Shown: positions 6,647-8,607 of the stretch, piece after piece
Layout: each line of letters starts with the position of its first letter
Position numbering within the stretch: the first letter of the stretch is position 1
Origin: Actinomycetota bacterium
GTDB lineage: Bacteria > Actinomycetota > Humimicrobiia > Humimicrobiales > Humimicrobiaceae
Length of the DNA stretch: 8,607 nt
NCBI GenBank assembly: GCA_003567835.1
Contig: PWYO01000295.1
Coordinates: 1-8,607, forward strand
Direction of reading: 5' to 3'
The notes under the pieces: model-generated
Databases searched by the model: none
Seen by the model: only the letters and a program-made list of their open reading frames with translations
Told to the model about the DNA's origin: nothing
Translations under genes and position numbers: made by a program

Positions 6647-6693
6647 CTAAAAAGACGGCAGCCAAACGGCATGACTGTCTGGGGCTTTTTTAG
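6647..6693. terminator. Bidirectional terminator-like hairpin
   Basis: AGACGG (6653-6658) pairs with CTGTCT (6675-6680) including one G-U pair; inside, GCC (6661-6663) pairs with GGC (6668-6670) around AAAC. On the plus strand GGGGC and six T (6686-6691) follow. On the minus strand TTTTT follows the stem directly. It could end transcription in either direction. On the plus strand it lies 131 bases before the penicillin-binding protein gene. Confidence 0.55.
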
Positions 6694-6706
6694 ATAGGAA
6701 ATCGGT

Positions 6707-6720
6707 AAAAAATATTTTTT
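6707..6720. repeat. 14-bp AT palindrome
   Basis: Six A, TA, six T form a perfect palindrome in an AT-rich patch upstream of the penicillin-binding protein gene. Such tracts often bend DNA near promoters; no clear -35/-10 pair was identified beside it. Confidence 0.35.
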
Positions 6721-6824
6721 ATTTTTGAGCCATTGCACATGGTTTAGGCAGAAAAATCTTTATAGCATGCTGCAGATACAATTTTATTGAAACCATGCGC
6801 ATCATCGCTTAAGATAGGCATACT

Positions 6825-8607
6825 ATGAAAAAAGCAATGATAGTTGTGATTTGTTTTCTGGTATTTGCCGCCCCTCTTGCAGGATGCGGCAAAGCAGATC
6901 CAGCACCAGTAGGGCAGACCTATCTGGATTTTTGGGCTGAAGGAAATTATGACCAAATGTATCAAATGCTTTCCTCTGAGGCCCAATCTTGTATAGACCA
7001 GGAAACTTTTAGAACAAGATACAACCATATATTTTCTGCAATGAAATTAAACAACCTGGATATCATGCCCTACGAAGTATCCGTGGAAGAAGACCATGCC
7101 TATTTTGAAGTAAAAATCATATTTGACACAGATACCGTGGGTTCATTTGAAAAGACCTATACCTTGCCCATGGTCTATGAGCAAGACCAATGGACCATTG
7201 CATGGACCCCTTCCCTTATTTTCCCTGATCTTGAACCGGGCGATGATGTATTGCTTACCAGACAGGCCCCCCAGCGCGGTTTTATCCTGGACCGAGACCG
7301 ACAGCCCCTGGCTTATAAAGGGCATGGCTATGAAGTTGCAGGTGTGCCTGAGAAAATTCCCAACCAGGAACAATTTGCAGAAATGCTGGCGCCCCTGCTG
7401 GAGGTAAGCCAAGACCGTATTTTAGAAGAGCTCAACCAGGACTGGGTGCAGCCCCACCACCGGGTTCCTTTGCGCAATTTTCCGTTCAATATCAGCCAGG
7501 AATTCAAAGATGATCTCCTGTCTGTTCAAGGGGTTCTTTTGTCTACAATCGATATGCGGCAATACCCCTATGCAGATATTTTTGCCCATATCACCGGCTA
7601 TATTGCCCCCATTACAGCGGAACAGCTGGAAACCAAGCAAAACCAGGGGTATGGTCCGCAGGATTTGGTAGGCCAGACGGGCATAGAGTCTTCCATGGAC
7701 AAAGAGCTGCATGGAAAACCCGGCTACACCCTATTTATCAGAGATGCTGAAGGGGCATACAAAAAAACCATCGCTCAATCACCTGTGCAGGATGGCCACA
7801 ATATTCAATTAACCGTCGATGCCCAGCTTCAGTCGGTTGTTTTCGAGGCTATGGACCAGAACAAGGGAGCGGTTATTGCCATAAACCCCCTAACCGGCGA
7901 AGTGCTGGCCATGGTCAGCCAGCCTGCATACGATCCCAATGTTTTTCCTGCCATCATAACCCCCTCCCAGTGGAAGGAAATTTCAGAAAATGAAGGGCAT
8001 CCATTTTTAAACAGGTGTGTAGGCGCCCTGTATCCTCCAGGCTCCACCATCAAACCATTCACTGCAGCAATGGGCCTGGAACAAGAAATTATCACCCCGC
8101 AAACAGTGGTAGAGGAAGCGGAAAATCTTGAATGGAAGCCCTCGCCTCAATGGGGTGATCATGTGATCAAAAGAGTCGATCATCCCCCGGGCGAGGTCAA
8201 CCTGGACCGGGCGCTGGTATGGTCCAACAATATTTACTTTGCATGGCTGGCCTTAGAGTTGGGCGGAGAAACTTTTGAACAATATGCAGAAAGCTACGGG
8301 TTTGGAAAGCCCTTGTCCTTTCCCCTGCCTGCTGCCACTTCCCAGGTTAAAAATCCTCATTCGGATTGGTCTCCCCCGCTGCTGGCCGATTCCGGCTACG
8401 GTCAGGGTGAGATGCTCATCAACCCCTTACAGCTCACCTCCATGCTTGCTGCCTTTGCAAATGAGGGGGACATCATGCTGCCCAGCCTTGTGATGGAAAT
8501 CCAAGATCATGCTGAACAGACAGTGACCTCTTTTAGCCCGGTTATCTGGAAAGAACAGGTCATTGCACCATCTTCTCTGGACCAGATACACCCCTCGCTT
8601 ATCAAGG
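6825..8607 (+). CDS. MecA-type class B penicillin-binding lipoprotein (3' end cut by window)
   Basis: The frame is open for 594 codons and runs off the window edge without a stop. Residues 1-20 are a lipoprotein signal peptide with lipobox L-A-G-C (Cys21). Residues 25-135 match the NTF2-like MecA_N domain; 148-315 the dimerisation/pedestal domain with R-G-F-I-L-D-R at 151-157; the transpeptidase domain starts near 347. Active-site serine is Ser407 in P-P-G-S-T-I-K, followed by S-N-N at 467-469 and the D-S-G-Y-G-Q-G-E stretch at 522-529 that is almost identical in MecA/PBP2a as I recall it. The K-T-G motif must lie beyond the window. The enzyme cross-links peptidoglycan outside the membrane. 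Class B3 members often have low beta-lactam affinity, so intrinsic resistance is possible but unproven. AGG at 6816-6818, 6 bases before the ATG, is a weak ribosome site. Confidence 0.93.
   Translation, partial: MKKAMIVVICFLVFAAPLAGCGKADPAPVGQTYLDFWAEGNYDQMYQMLSSEAQSCIDQETFRTRYNHIFSAMKLNNLDIMPYEVSVEEDHAYFEVKIIFDTDTVGSFEKTYTLPMVYEQDQWTIAWTPSLIFPDLEPGDDVLLTRQAPQRGFILDRDRQPLAYKGHGYEVAGVPEKIPNQEQFAEMLAPLLEVSQDRILEELNQDWVQPHHRVPLRNFPFNISQEFKDDLLSVQGVLLSTIDMRQYPYADIFAHITGYIAPITAEQLETKQNQGYGPQDLVGQTGIESSMDKELHGKPGYTLFIRDAEGAYKKTIAQSPVQDGHNIQLTVDAQLQSVVFEAMDQNKGAVIAINPLTGEVLAMVSQPAYDPNVFPAIITPSQWKEISENEGHPFLNRCVGALYPPGSTIKPFTAAMGLEQEIITPQTVVEEAENLEWKPSPQWGDHVIKRVDHPPGEVNLDRALVWSNNIYFAWLALELGGETFEQYAESYGFGKPLSFPLPAATSQVKNPHSDWSPPLLADSGYGQGEMLINPLQLTSMLAAFANEGDIMLPSLVMEIQDHAEQTVTSFSPVIWKEQVIAPSSLDQIHPSLIK

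Noticed and set aside
6520..6693. T-box leader upstream of the penicillin-binding protein gene
   Set aside because: The conserved T-box sequence with GGTGG and ACCGCG is not present.

Overview
The window reads as ordinary chromosomal DNA, most likely from a low- to mid-GC Firmicute of the Clostridia/Peptococcaceae kind. This is an inference. It rests on a lipoprotein-anchored MecA-type penicillin-binding protein (class B3, a group typical of Firmicutes), a short acidic-linker lipoprotein, lipobox signal peptides with Gly-Cys, AAGGAG ribosome binding sites, and use of GTG/TTG starts. No mobile element, CRISPR array, rRNA or tRNA was seen.

Layout. 1-340: an AT-rich end with one doubtful cysteine-rich reading frame on the minus strand. 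426-1082 (+): an acidic-linker lipoprotein, followed by a perfect 13-bp stem-loop. 1236-2159 (+): an EamA/DMT-family ten-helix transporter. 2193-4898 (-): an MgtA-type magnesium P-type ATPase, convergent with the transporter. 4930-5145: the ATPase leader, holding a textbook intrinsic terminator just upstream of the ATG and a second two-part dyad before it. 5146-5961 (-): a short-chain dehydrogenase resembling the NYC1/NOL chlorophyll b reductase group. 5962-6824: about 860 bp with no convincing gene but several inverted repeats, including a bidirectional terminator-like hairpin and an overlapping set of alternative helices. 6825 to the window end (+): a large penicillin-binding protein gene, open at the 3' edge.

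The genes do not form one evident pathway. The lipoprotein and the penicillin-binding protein are envelope proteins, and the transporter and ATPase are membrane transport proteins. The same-strand pair SDR then mgtA could be co-transcribed, but a terminator sits between them. No clear new multi-gene system is visible. The least explained signals are RNA-level: the probable attenuator in front of mgtA, and the structured stretch in front of the penicillin-binding protein gene.
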